Shown: piece by piece, positions 32,309 through 40,628 of the stretch
How positions within the stretch are numbered: position 1 is the first letter of the stretch
Layout: every line of letters starts with the position of its first letter
Assembly (NCBI GenBank): GCA_017303635.1
Contig: JAFLCG010000006.1
Location: 1 to 64,000 of the forward strand
DNA: 64,000 nucleotides
Direction of reading: 5' to 3'
DNA from: Anaerolineae bacterium
Lineage (GTDB): Bacteria; Chloroflexota; Anaerolineae; Aggregatilineales; Phototrophicaceae
The notes under the pieces: model-generated
The model's database searches: none
Told to the model about the DNA's origin: nothing
What the model saw: only the letters and a program-made list of their open reading frames with translations
Position numbers and translations under genes: made by a program

Positions 32309-33748
32309 ATGAAGATCAGCTTTTACGGCGCAGCCCGCACCGTCACCGGCTCGCAACATCTGGTCGAGATCAACGGTAAGAAAATTCTGCTCGACTGCGG
32401 CCTTTATCAAGGCAAACGGGCGGAAGGCAACCAGCGCAACCGGCACCTGCCCTTCGATCCCAAGTCGGTCGATGTGATGGTGCTCTCCCACGCGCATACC
32501 GACCATGCCGGGAATATCCCCAGCCTGGTGAAGGAAGGCTTCCGGGGTGATATTGTCTGCACCCATGCCACCCGCGATCTGTGCGCGATCATGCTGATGG
32601 ACAGCGCCCACATTCAGGAGAAAGATGCCGAATTCGTCAACAAGCGTAAGAAGAAGCGCGGGGAAAGCGATCTGGCCGAGGCGCTTTATACGCAGGAAGA
32701 TGCCGCCGCCAGCCTGGAGTATTTCAGCTCCCGCGCCTACAACCGTCCGGCAGAGATTCTGCCCGGTGTGCGCTGCACCTTCGTCGATGCCGGTCATATG
32801 CTGGGCAGCGCCAGCGTCATCCTCGATATGGAAGACCACGAGACCAAGAAGGATGTACGCCTGGTTTTCAGCGGCGATATTGGCCGCGTCGGCCTGCCGA
32901 TATTGCGCGATCCACAAATGATCGATTCAGCCGATGTGCTCATCATGGAAAGTACCTACGGCGGACGCACCCACGAAACCTACAAGGATGACGAGAAAGA
33001 ACTGGAGCGTGTCATCACCGAGACCTACCGGCGCGGTGGCAAGATCATCGTGCCGGCCTTCGCCGTTGGCCGGACTCAACAGTTGGTCTACACCCTGCAT
33101 CAACTGGCAAAGAAGGGCGACATCCCCAAAATCCCGGTCTATGTCGATAGCCCGCTGGCGGTCAACACCACCGCCGTCTTCCGCTCGCACCCGGAGTGCT
33201 ACGATGCCGAAGCCCGCGCCTTCCTCAACCAGGTGGGCGATGATGTCTTTGGCTTCAACATGCTGACTTACATCCGTTCGGTCGAGGAGAGCAAGCAGCT
33301 CAACTTCCTGCGTGAACCTTGCATCATCATCAGTGCCAGCGGCATGATGGAAGCCGGGCGTGTGCTGCATCACCTGAAAAACAACATCGAAGACCCCCGC
33401 AGCACCATTCTGATCGTCGGCTGGCAAGCGCCAGAAACCCTCGGTCGGCGACTGGTCGATGGGGTCAAACGGGTGAAGATCTTCGGCGAAGAATACGAAA
33501 GCCGGGCGAAGGTGGAAGTCCTCAACGGCTTCAGCGGTCACGCCGACCACAACGAATTGCTGACCTGGGCGGGAGCGCTCAAGCGCAAGCCGCGCCGCAC
33601 TTTCCTCGTCCACGGTGAACTTGAAGCGGCCAATGCCCTCAGCGCCAGCCTCCAGCAGCAGTTGGGCTTCAAGGTCGATATTCCCGATTGGAAGCAAACC
33701 TTCGATGTGTCGGATACCGGTCAGTTGAGTCTGTTTGGAGGTGCCTAA
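32309..33748 (+). CDS. Beta-CASP metallo-beta-lactamase-fold nuclease (RNA/DNA processing), with a clamp-like C-terminal motif
   Basis: A 479-aa member of the MBL/beta-CASP family. The metal motif SHAHTDH lies at residues 60-66, with further MBL ligands in DAGHMLGSAS and FSGDIGR. The beta-CASP part has SASGMMEAGRVLHH, and the RNA-specificity region has LNGFSGHADHNEL. The family contains endo/exoribonucleases and some DNA nucleases. The C-terminus reads TGQLSLFGGA: QLSLF (472-476) equals the consensus bacterial sliding-clamp-binding pentapeptide. The start at 32309 (MKISFYGAARTVTG) fits family N-termini; an ATG at 32291 is also possible. The next gene follows after three bases. Confidence 0.88.
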   Translation: MKISFYGAARTVTGSQHLVEINGKKILLDCGLYQGKRAEGNQRNRHLPFDPKSVDVMVLSHAHTDHAGNIPSLVKEGFRGDIVCTHATRDLCAIMLMDSAHIQEKDAEFVNKRKKKRGESDLAEALYTQEDAAASLEYFSSRAYNRPAEILPGVRCTFVDAGHMLGSASVILDMEDHETKKDVRLVFSGDIGRVGLPILRDPQMIDSADVLIMESTYGGRTHETYKDDEKELERVITETYRRGGKIIVPAFAVGRTQQLVYTLHQLAKKGDIPKIPVYVDSPLAVNTTAVFRSHPECYDAEARAFLNQVGDDVFGFNMLTYIRSVEESKQLNFLREPCIIISASGMMEAGRVLHHLKNNIEDPRSTILIVGWQAPETLGRRLVDGVKRVKIFGEEYESRAKVEVLNGFSGHADHNELLTWAGALKRKPRRTFLVHGELEAANALSASLQQQLGFKVDIPDWKQTFDVSDTGQLSLFGGA

Positions 33749-33751
33749 CCC

Positions 33752-34186
33752 ATGCCCATCAATCCCTTTGACACCGAATGGCGCGACTGTCTGCGGGCCC
33801 ACTATATGCATGTCATCCGCACCGGCGATAAAGTCACCGAACCGTCGCTGACCGTCGTGCTGCATCAGGTCGGCTTTACCGATTCCGACCTAGCTGAATG
33901 GCGCGTCCGGGCGACGATGCACGTCGATGATGTCCCGGCAGATTTTGTGCCGGATATGAATGTGCTGGCTGCACCTCCCGCCGACGAACCGCGCATCTTC
34001 CCGGCAGTCGAAGTCCCTGCGCCGCCTGTGGCCGTGATCGAGGCCCCAACCATCCTTGAGCCAGATGTGCCAGAACTAACCGCTGAGGAATTGGTCGAAG
34101 CCGAGGCCGTCATTGAGGACGAGCCAGAACCGGAACCCGAACCACCCGCCCCGGCGGATGGCCCGCAGCAAATGAGCTTTTTCTGA
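33752..34186 (+). CDS. Small acidic partner protein of the beta-CASP enzyme
   Basis: A 144-aa protein of unknown function. Residues 1-70 may be a small folded domain (NPFDTEWRDCLRAHYMHVIR). The rest is disordered, rich in Pro, Glu and Ala (EPEPEPEPPAPA), and ends QQMSFF, which resembles a sliding-clamp-binding tail. It begins 3 bases after the stop of the beta-CASP gene and so is almost certainly co-translated. I infer a role as an accessory or scaffold for that enzyme. Confidence 0.7.
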   Translation: MPINPFDTEWRDCLRAHYMHVIRTGDKVTEPSLTVVLHQVGFTDSDLAEWRVRATMHVDDVPADFVPDMNVLAAPPADEPRIFPAVEVPAPPVAVIEAPTILEPDVPELTAEELVEAEAVIEDEPEPEPEPPAPADGPQQMSFF

Positions 34187-34355
34187 TAATCGTGGGGAAT
34201 ATGCGGACGGATACCCAAATCCACCGGTTCCAAAAGTCTCATCCAACTTCAGCCTTTTATATATAACCAGATAACTCAGTAGCTTGCAGGTTTTATTCTA
34301 CTAAGTTAGTATTTGTTCTATTCGCCACCCTCACTATTCCAAACAGCGACACATA

Positions 34356-34883
34356 ATGAAAACTGATGAGCTAATTTTGCTTGTATTTATTGCGGGTATT
34401 CTTGGAGGAATCGTCAAATCATCAATCATTGTCACGCGAACAGTTCGCAACCCGAACAGAAATCTATACTTAGATGGAAGACTATTTATTGATGTTTTTC
34501 TTCATTTACTAATATATGGCCCTTTCGCCGCAACGCTATTCTGGGTGGTTTCAAATTATCTATTCAACAATATACTTGCAATATTACTTCTTTATGTCTT
34601 TGCTGGCATTGCTGGCATTGATTTAGTAATTGGCACTTATCGATTTATCAGTAATGTCTTAAATGTTCCTACTAAAAGTGATGTTAACTATAAACCTGAC
34701 GATAAAGAACTAGATAGCACAGTGGCTAGTTTGGCCCAGCAAATAGCAAAAGGGAATGTAGATTACAAAATTGCAACAGAAACCGTGGACCGTCTGCAAA
34801 AAGAAAACCAGAGACTCAATACTAAATTGACAATCTGTAGCCAAAAGTACCATGAATACAGAAGCCGCTACGGCGGTCTTTAG
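34356..34883 (+). CDS. AT-rich membrane protein with coiled-coil tail
   Basis: A 175-aa protein of unknown family. Three hydrophobic helices are seen (residues about 5-22, 45-65, 72-95), followed by a soluble tail with a coiled coil (VDRLQKENQRLNTKLTICSQ). Codon use and base composition are far more AT-rich than in the beta-CASP genes upstream, marking the start of an islet of probable foreign DNA. The flanks (34187-34355, 34884-35108) hold no other gene I can support. Confidence 0.55.
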   Translation: MKTDELILLVFIAGILGGIVKSSIIVTRTVRNPNRNLYLDGRLFIDVFLHLLIYGPFAATLFWVVSNYLFNNILAILLLYVFAGIAGIDLVIGTYRFISNVLNVPTKSDVNYKPDDKELDSTVASLAQQIAKGNVDYKIATETVDRLQKENQRLNTKLTICSQKYHEYRSRYGGL

Positions 34884-35108
34884 GCAAATTGATTAAGCGT
34901 TTCATTCATTATCATCTATATGATTGTTTTTGAGAGGGATTTGTAGCCAATTGAGAGATAATTGCTACACTTCAGTACCAGTGCCTTATTGCCATAGGGT
35001 TGGAAGTGAATTACACTTATAGAATATCCACATGAACACAACTTCACACATGGGTTACACTAGATTACAGGTTACCAAAACAACCTGTGAGGAACAGCGA
35101 GTCGAGAA

Positions 35109-35309
35109 ATGATAAGTGATGAACCACGCAAGCTAGAAGATAAGACAGATGAAGAATTGGTGAAGATCATTGAAACAAATGGAGCTAAACATAGGGACTC
35201 CTTAGTTGCATTAAGAATATTAATGACCCGCAATCAAAACTTGCGACAAGAATTGAATAGAAAAGTCGAATCCCAGCAATTCCCCCAACCTCAAAAGCAA
35301 AGCCCATAG
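35109..35309 (+). CDS. Small charged hypothetical protein
   Basis: A 66-aa protein, acidic then basic, predicted largely helical: DEELVKIIETNGAKHRDSLV and ILMTRNQNLRQELNRKVES. No family recognised. It lies in the AT-rich islet and converges on the 35319-35657 gene. TTACACTAGATTACA upstream could hold a -10 box. Confidence in it being a real gene is moderate. Confidence 0.45.
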   Translation: MISDEPRKLEDKTDEELVKIIETNGAKHRDSLVALRILMTRNQNLRQELNRKVESQQFPQPQKQSP

Positions 35310-35318
35310 TTAGATGTA

Positions 35319-35657
35319 CTAAAATAGCTTTCGTGTGATCCGAAAATTGCTGGTACAAGCAGCAAAAGCGGGACAGCGAGTACAGAGCCAGTCAGGCGCA
35401 CTTCTGCATATCTCGCTATTTTGTTCCGCCATTTCAATCGCAAAAGCCACAAACTTTTCTTCATCTTCCTGCGTTAGGTCATTCATCCATGACTCAGCAA
35501 CTGAAGCACTCACCACACATCCAGATGGATGTTGGAACCAAATTCGGAGTGCTGCCAAATCAGTAATATACCGATCTTTTTGGTCAGTTTGCCGTAGTTT
35601 AACTTGCTGACAACACTCCAATTCTGCTCCACACACTAGTTGATCAGTTTCATCCAT
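35319..35657 (-). CDS. Protein with a C-terminal Cys cluster, possible PD-(D/E)XK/RecB-like C-terminal fragment
   Basis: A 112-aa protein starting MDETDQLVCG with GGAGG three bases before the ATG; the open frame extends to 35726. The C-terminal CTRCPAFAAC together with the preceding helical region (DEEKFVAFAIEMAEQ) resembles the Fe-S cysteine cluster at the end of Cas4/AddB-like PD-(D/E)XK nucleases. The catalytic D...(D/E)xK core is not visible. It may therefore be a fragment, a regulatory domain or an unrelated zinc protein. It lies in the AT-rich islet. Confidence 0.4.
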   Translation of the reverse strand: MDETDQLVCGAELECCQQVKLRQTDQKDRYITDLAALRIWFQHPSGCVVSASVAESWMNDLTQEDEEKFVAFAIEMAEQNSEICRSAPDWLCTRCPAFAACTSNFRITRKLF

Positions 35658-35792
35658 ACGCCTCCACGTTTCATTTATGACAAGTTGTGCAACGTTAAAC
35701 GCATAACCTACAGTATAGCATGGCAAACATTGTCAACCTGCAACAAAATAGAAGTAGTAGTTTTGTACCAACTGCACATCAAGGATAGCATT

Positions 35793-36188
35793 TTGCAATT
35801 AATCACACAGGGGCTTAGACCGATCATAGTCCCCATAATTGTTCTATTCCTCCTCGCTGCCTGCGGAGGCAGCAGCGGCGCGGGCGACCCCGCCGAAACC
35901 GTTGAACGCTATCTGACCGCCAAAGTCGCCAGCGACCGGGACACCGTACAGTCGCTGCTCTGTAGCGAATTGGAAGCCAACCTACCTATCGAGGCCGGAG
36001 CCTTTGCCTCGGTCAGCGATGCCCGTATCGAGGACATGGCGTGCGCACGCGACGGCGACACTGACCGTGTCACCTGCAGCGGCACCATCGTCGCCACCTA
36101 TGGCACCGAGGCGACCGAATTCCCGCTGACGGCCTACCGCATCGTGCAGGAAGACGGCGAATGGAAGTGGTGCGGGGAAACCGGATGA
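35793..36188 (+). CDS. Small lipoprotein with DUF4878-like domain
   Basis: A 131-aa predicted lipoprotein: the hydrophobic stretch RPIIVPIIVLFLLAAC ends in a lipobox with Cys24. The mature part (ETVERYLTAKVASDRDTVQS, then YRIVQEDGEWKWCGE) has the alpha+beta pattern of small secreted NTF2/DUF4878-like domains and three or four cysteines. I place the start at a TTG (35793) with AAGGA seven bases upstream, because the frame further up has no plausible start. Function unknown. Confidence 0.65.
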   Translation: MQLITQGLRPIIVPIIVLFLLAACGGSSGAGDPAETVERYLTAKVASDRDTVQSLLCSELEANLPIEAGAFASVSDARIEDMACARDGDTDRVTCSGTIVATYGTEATEFPLTAYRIVQEDGEWKWCGETG

Positions 36189-36267
36189 AGACTTTACTGC
36201 AGAGGGGCAGAGAAGCAGAGTTGCAGAGGATCTGGAGGGTAACAGGCATACAGGGTGTATCTGACCT

Positions 36268-36567
36268 ATGACCGATCTCAAAACCCTCACATCTGCTATG
36301 CACGACTTCGTGCGGAGCAAGGGCTGGTACGAACCCGACTCGCCTCACCCGCAGACCTCCAAGAACCTGGCGATCTCGCTGGTGCTGGAGGCGACCGAAG
36401 TCCTCGAACATTACCAGTGGTCGGAGGCGGCCCCAGATAAAGCTGAACTGGCAGGCGAACTGGCTGATGTGCTGCTCTACCTACTGCAAATCGCCAGCCT
36501 CAACGACATCGACCTCACCGAAGCCGTCCTGACCAAGCTCAAGGTCAACCAGAATCGAGAGTGGTAG
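36268..36567 (+). CDS. MazG-like nucleotide pyrophosphohydrolase
   Basis: A 99-aa all-alpha NTP pyrophosphatase of the MazG/RS21-C6 type. The metal motif is visible as LVLEATEVLEHYQW followed by ELAGELADVLLYLLQ (ExxE...ExxD). These enzymes hydrolyse non-canonical or excess (d)NTPs to NMP and PPi, in nucleotide-pool sanitation. The length is normal for single-domain members. A palindromic SOS-like box follows the gene, oriented to the next unit. Confidence 0.88.
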   Translation: MTDLKTLTSAMHDFVRSKGWYEPDSPHPQTSKNLAISLVLEATEVLEHYQWSEAAPDKAELAGELADVLLYLLQIASLNDIDLTEAVLTKLKVNQNREW

Positions 36568-36574
36568 GGATGCA

Positions 36575-36598
36575 AAATCGGAACAAATGTTCCGATTT
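36575..36598. promoter_or_regulatory. Perfect palindrome containing GAAC-N4-GTTC (SOS-box-like)
   Basis: Arms AAATCGGAACA and TGTTCCGATTT are separated by AA. The core GAACAAATGTTC fits the GAAC-N4-GTTC form of Gram-positive-type LexA sites. TACAGT about 19 bases after TTCCGA may be a -10 box. Confidence 0.5.
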
Positions 36599-36631
36599 GT
36601 GTGTCCTTTTGTGGTACAGTGATTACATGAG

Positions 36632-36724
36632 TAGGACTTACGCAAAACACCGCATTGCGTAGGGGAGGATTAGGGCGTCTGCGCCCGTATTTCGCGCAGC
36701 GATCCCGTGACTGCGTAAGTCCTG
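36632..36724. mobile_element. 93-bp MITE with 5-bp target-site duplication
   Basis: Ends TAGGACTTACGCA and TGCGTAAGTCCTG are inverted repeats. ATGAG flanks both sides (36627-36631 and 36725-36729). Deleting the element and one copy restores a short frame starting ATGAGTTACGAATGCC. A degenerate relative lies at 234-317. No transposase is encoded, so it depends on one elsewhere. Confidence 0.8.
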
Positions 36725-36739
36725 ATGAGTTACGAATGC

Positions 36740-37020
36740 CAAGGCATGACCAATGCTGTTCACGTTCACCAGCGATCTTTTCACTGACCACCAGCCACTG
36801 ACCACTACTCGGTGGCAATCTCTCGTTCAGCCGCCAACCAGTTATCACGCTTGTCTGGTGGTGGCACACTCCAGGCTTCCCGCCAGAGTCGTCGCCAATC
36901 AGCGCCGATCTCCCGTGTTCCCGCCATCGCTTATGGCGCTCATGGCGTCAAATGGCGCTGCCCTCCCGTCTTCCCACCGACAGACCTGGCGGAAGTTTCG
37001 CCATTCCGACATAAGCGATC
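36740..37020. repeat. Copy A of a duplicated intergenic unit
   Basis: About 230 bp align with 56930-57180, sharing CCAGCCACT, GTGGTGGCACACTCC, CTTCCCGCCAGAG and GCCCTCCCGTCTTCCC. Both copies follow a palindrome and a -10-like box. Several frames are conserved at once, so homology at DNA level is certain but coding is not. The remainder of 36568-37081 is the palindrome, the MITE and simple repeats. Confidence 0.6.
36805..36927 (-). CDS. Candidate 40-aa ORF in copy A of the duplicated unit
   Basis: The frame MAGTREIGADWRRLWREAWS followed by VPPPDKRDNWLAAEREIATE ends in TAG directly before a TGGTCAGTGGCTGG repeat. The matching frame in copy B (stop at 56966) reads KWQRLWREERSVPPP then WLAAGR, with the stop at the equivalent place. 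It is protein-like, but there is no ribosome site and other frames are also conserved. Confidence 0.25.
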   Translation of the reverse strand: MAGTREIGADWRRLWREAWSVPPPDKRDNWLAAEREIATE

Positions 37021-37081
37021 AGCTTTTGCTCTGCACTGCTTCACTCTGCACTCAGCACTCTGTACTGGTCTCCACTAGCCA

Positions 37082-38137
37082 CTAGCCACTAATGGGTTCC
37101 AGCGAACTGCACCGCAAATCCCGGAACACCGTCCCGAACTCCGCCGTGAAGCCGCGCTCGATACTCGTTTCATCCCATAAGGCCCGATCCACCGGACATT
37201 CCACCAGTTCGTTCTGCGGGTCGCGGAATTGCAGGAAATAGCGTTCGCTGCGCCCGCCCACCCGCTCGCAGCCCAGCAGATCGCAACGCAGCACGCTCTG
37301 GTTCTCGGCTGGCCACGTCACCGGGGTCGATTTATCCCCACCGCTTTCCAGGTTGCGAGTCGGCATCCAGCGGTTGACCAGATACGAGCAGACATAGCCG
37401 TAAACAGGTTCGCTGCGGTAGGTGGTTTCACAGCGGTTCTCCTCGCGGAAGGTGCCATCTCCCTGGTCGATCTGCACCCGTTCGCAGCGCTGACCATCCG
37501 GCACCGAGTTATAGCCGACCACTTCATAACGACGGTTGATCCCGTAGGCATCCAGCGGCACCAAATCACAGGAGCTACTGCCCGGCACCGGTTGGAGCGC
37601 CTCCAGGCTGACCTGCCGTTCCCAACGGAAGCCCGCCACGCTGACCGTCGTGGTCTCGACCGAAAAGGCCGTATACAGGCAAAATCCCACCCCGGCCAGC
37701 AGCGCGATCACCACCAATACCAGGGCCAGCGGGAAGCCTTTCGCCTTCGGTTTGGGCTTCGTGAGGGCGGCCTGCTGCCGGTCTTTCAGGCTCTCGGTGC
37801 CCAGGCTCTGCCCCTCAGCCGCTTGCCGTTCCGGGGCCAGGGTCGCCGCTGCGGCTTTATCCAGTGGCGAGCCGCAGTTGGTACAGAATTGTGCCAGCGC
37901 CGCGTTGGGAGTCTGGCAAGCCGGGCACATCTTATCCACGCCGACGTAGACATGGTCTTTGACGGCGACTTTTTCTTCATCAGAAGGAAAATAGCGGGCT
38001 TTAGGATCTTGTTGTGCGCCGCAGTTCGGGCAAAACCGATGCGTCTTGCCCAGGAGTTTTTTCGTGCCGCAGAACTCGCAGTCCCACAGCATTTCGTAGA
38101 CGTTATCGCTTGCGCCGGGACGGGGATTGACCTGCAT
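37082..38137 (-). CDS. Double zinc-ribbon membrane protein
   Basis: A 351-aa protein. Two cytoplasmic zinc ribbons: C20/C23 with C36/C39, and C71/C74 with C85/C88. After a basic linker (KPKPKAKGF) comes a transmembrane helix near 135-155. The extracytoplasmic domain (residues 160-351) has many cysteines, probably disulfide-bonded (CERVQIDQGDG, RCDLLGCERVG). The function is unknown; the arrangement suggests a membrane sensor or scaffold. The stop codon is followed by TGGCTAGTGGCTAG repeats. Confidence 0.75.
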   Translation of the reverse strand: MQVNPRPGASDNVYEMLWDCEFCGTKKLLGKTHRFCPNCGAQQDPKARYFPSDEEKVAVKDHVYVGVDKMCPACQTPNAALAQFCTNCGSPLDKAAAATLAPERQAAEGQSLGTESLKDRQQAALTKPKPKAKGFPLALVLVVIALLAGVGFCLYTAFSVETTTVSVAGFRWERQVSLEALQPVPGSSSCDLVPLDAYGINRRYEVVGYNSVPDGQRCERVQIDQGDGTFREENRCETTYRSEPVYGYVCSYLVNRWMPTRNLESGGDKSTPVTWPAENQSVLRCDLLGCERVGGRSERYFLQFRDPQNELVECPVDRALWDETSIERGFTAEFGTVFRDLRCSSLEPISG

Positions 38138-38270
38138 GTTGTGCCTCTACCAGGTGGCGTGTGCCGGATGACTCCATTGTACAAGAGGTGTACGCGCTAC
38201 GTACAATAGAGGTCGCACTTGCTCGCCCATCCAGCAGAAGATAATCCATCAAGATTCAACGGGACTTTGC

Positions 38271-39482
38271 TCAACTCAAGGTATCCTCCGCTGGATCGAT
38301 AGCGGCTTGGCGGCGTGTCAGCAACCACAGGACTGGAGAATGCGCCAGCACCGAAGTCATCAAGGCAACCCGCATTGAAGTCAGGCTTCCGATCAGACCA
38401 ATCACCGGCATTCCGGTAATGTGACCCAGCGCATTTGACTGCCAGTACATGGAAATGGCGGTCGCCCGGACGCGGCTCTCAGCAATCTGGTTGATCCAGA
38501 CGATGATCAGGGGGCGGATCGTCGCCCGCAGCATCTGGCTGAACCAGTAAGCGAACACCGCCAGCTCAAATCGCCCCGCCAGTACGAAGGCGACGTTGCC
38601 CACAATCGTTCCGGCAGACAACCAGGCAATCGCCCCTGGGATACGTTCGGCGGACATGAGTTTCGCCCGTCGGCGCATCCATTGCAGAACGATGGTCGAC
38701 GAGAACGAAACTACCGCGCTCAACAGTCCAAACCAGACAATCGGTTCCAATGGCGGTTGGAAGTTCTGGAGGAAATGTGGCGTAAACAGGCGATCATATC
38801 CACCCAACGATAAGCCCACCACAAAACCGACCAGCACCACCGAGACAAAGCGCCGATTCGTCCGCACCAGCAGCAGGCTCTTCTGGAAAGTCTGCTGCAT
38901 TTGAACAAGGGCTGATGTGGATACTTTCTCTGGCCGAAACCCATTTTCAGTCATCACCCACGCCAGCACTAGCCCAACCCCGATCATACCCACACCAGCC
39001 ACTATGAGCGGATTTTGAAGCCCGGCCTGACCGATCACAATTGCGCCCAGGATACCCACCTGCGCCATGATCTGACTGATCTGAGTACCCCGAATGAAGA
39101 TGGGCGCGGCATGTTCCGGCCCGACCTCATCTGCTAGCCAGGCATCGTTAGCGCCGCTTTGAAAGGTGAATCCCACCCCAAAGAGCACCTGTGCCATCAA
39201 CACAGTCAGGTATATCGGGAACAGCCCTTCCAGAATGTGTGCGACGCCAGAAAGGACACAGCCGATGATGACCGACCACTTGCGGCTGTAGGAGTCAGCA
39301 AAAACACCAGTGGGGATCTCAAAGAGAAAGGTCGTGGCTTCATGCGCCACACCCAGCATCAGGAGTAAGAAAGGATCGGTCGTGACCAGGGTCGCATGGT
39401 AGAGCAGCGTCACCGTCAACCACATGTTGTAGAACAAAGACACCCCACCCCGCATCAGGTAGTAGGCGGTTTGGGGTGTCAT
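38271..39482 (-). CDS. MFS transporter
   Basis: A 403-aa twelve-helix major facilitator. Typical features are FEIPTGVFADSYSRKWSVIIG (the A-motif-like loop 2-3) and the repeated helix pairs. Substrate unknown; the family includes many drug and metabolite exporters. It lies 52 bases downstream of the acyl-reductase-like gene on the same strand and may be in that operon. No clear ribosome site. Confidence 0.85.
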   Translation of the reverse strand: MTPQTAYYLMRGGVSLFYNMWLTVTLLYHATLVTTDPFLLLMLGVAHEATTFLFEIPTGVFADSYSRKWSVIIGCVLSGVAHILEGLFPIYLTVLMAQVLFGVGFTFQSGANDAWLADEVGPEHAAPIFIRGTQISQIMAQVGILGAIVIGQAGLQNPLIVAGVGMIGVGLVLAWVMTENGFRPEKVSTSALVQMQQTFQKSLLLVRTNRRFVSVVLVGFVVGLSLGGYDRLFTPHFLQNFQPPLEPIVWFGLLSAVVSFSSTIVLQWMRRRAKLMSAERIPGAIAWLSAGTIVGNVAFVLAGRFELAVFAYWFSQMLRATIRPLIIVWINQIAESRVRATAISMYWQSNALGHITGMPVIGLIGSLTSMRVALMTSVLAHSPVLWLLTRRQAAIDPAEDTLS

Positions 39483-39534
39483 GTGCGGGCGGTCAATACA
39501 AAGGGGAATAAAAAGCAGGCAACGATCAGCGGCT

Positions 39535-40626
39535 TCACGCCTTGACCCGTCGGTTCTGAGCCGCCTTCTCCTTGACCAGCGCGATCATGTCGTCGGTGAC
39601 GGCTTTCTCGAAACTGCGGAAGCCGGAGAGCTTAAAACCGTGTCGCCGGGCAATCTGCCCGATTTCCTGTGCCTGTTCCACGCGGATCGATTTGCCGATG
39701 GTGTAGTCCTCGTAGCGGCCTTCCAGCGCCAGCGCCATCGTCTCCGCCATGCAGGCATAACTCATGCGGGGTGGAAAACCGAAGTTGAAGCCGAAATCCA
39801 CCGGGCCGGGGACTTCAATCATGCCCCCCTCGATCACCAACACGTCATCGCGCTCATCCGCCACCCGCCGGGAGACATCGCGCGGGCGAGCCACATCACA
39901 AACCACACAGCCCGGTTTAAGGTGCTTCGGCTCGATCACTGCGTGGACCGCGCTGGTCACGGTCAAAATCAGGTCCGCCGGATAGATGGCCTCCATGGTG
40001 GTGGATGCGGTCACCCGCGCACCCAGCCCTTCGCATTCCTCACGGACGGCTTCAATCGCATCTTCGCGCCGACCCACCAGCACCAGTTCAGCACACTCGC
40101 GGGCCAGCAGCAGCGCACAGGTCTTGCCGACCGCCCCGGTCGCGCCGACCACTGCCACGGTTGCCTGACGCATGGGGATATCCATCACGCGGGCAGCTTC
40201 GATCACCGCCTCCACCGCCATCGTCACCGTGTAACTATCGCCGGTCGTGACGGGCAGTTCCAGCCGGTCGGCAATCGTCTTGCCGGCATCCCCCACTACC
40301 GAGGTATACGCTCCCAACCCCAGAATACGGGCGCCCAATTCTTCTGCCATCTTGCCACAGGCCACGATCTTGCGGTAAGCGGTCTCCACCGGGACGGACA
40401 TCATGGTGGGGGGCGTGAAGGGGCAGGCAATCAGCCAGCCTTTGAGTTCGCGCCCGGTTTCTGCCGAAACGATCCCTTTCACTTCCGAAAGGTACACCGG
40501 CGGGAAAAAGCGCGAGAAAAAATTGATCTGCGGTTCGGTCAGGATTTTGCCGAGGAACGGGAATTTCCGCGCCACATCTTCCTTGATGTGGATCGGATGG
40601 ATGATAAACGCAAACGTATCCTGCAT
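39535..40626 (-). CDS. Long-chain acyl-[acyl-carrier-protein] reductase-like enzyme
   Basis: A 363-aa Rossmann-fold protein that resembles cyanobacterial acyl-ACP reductase (AAR). Shared segments are ILGLGAYTSVV, TTGDSYT, ATVAVVGATGAVGKT (NADPH site, 155-169) and RMSYACMAETMALALEGRY near the C-terminus. The substrate-binding Cys of AAR (in a QPC context) aligns with C240 in LKPGC. AAR reduces fatty acyl-ACP to fatty aldehyde. Such proteins are often annotated as shikimate dehydrogenase-like. It starts two bases after the stop of the beta-helix gene. FabF and a thioesterase are divergently encoded nearby, consistent with an acyl-ACP substrate. Confidence 0.68.
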   Translation of the reverse strand: MQDTFAFIIHPIHIKEDVARKFPFLGKILTEPQINFFSRFFPPVYLSEVKGIVSAETGRELKGWLIACPFTPPTMMSVPVETAYRKIVACGKMAEELGARILGLGAYTSVVGDAGKTIADRLELPVTTGDSYTVTMAVEAVIEAARVMDIPMRQATVAVVGATGAVGKTCALLLARECAELVLVGRREDAIEAVREECEGLGARVTASTTMEAIYPADLILTVTSAVHAVIEPKHLKPGCVVCDVARPRDVSRRVADERDDVLVIEGGMIEVPGPVDFGFNFGFPPRMSYACMAETMALALEGRYEDYTIGKSIRVEQAQEIGQIARRHGFKLSGFRSFEKAVTDDMIALVKEKAAQNRRVKA

Positions 40627-40628
40627 GG

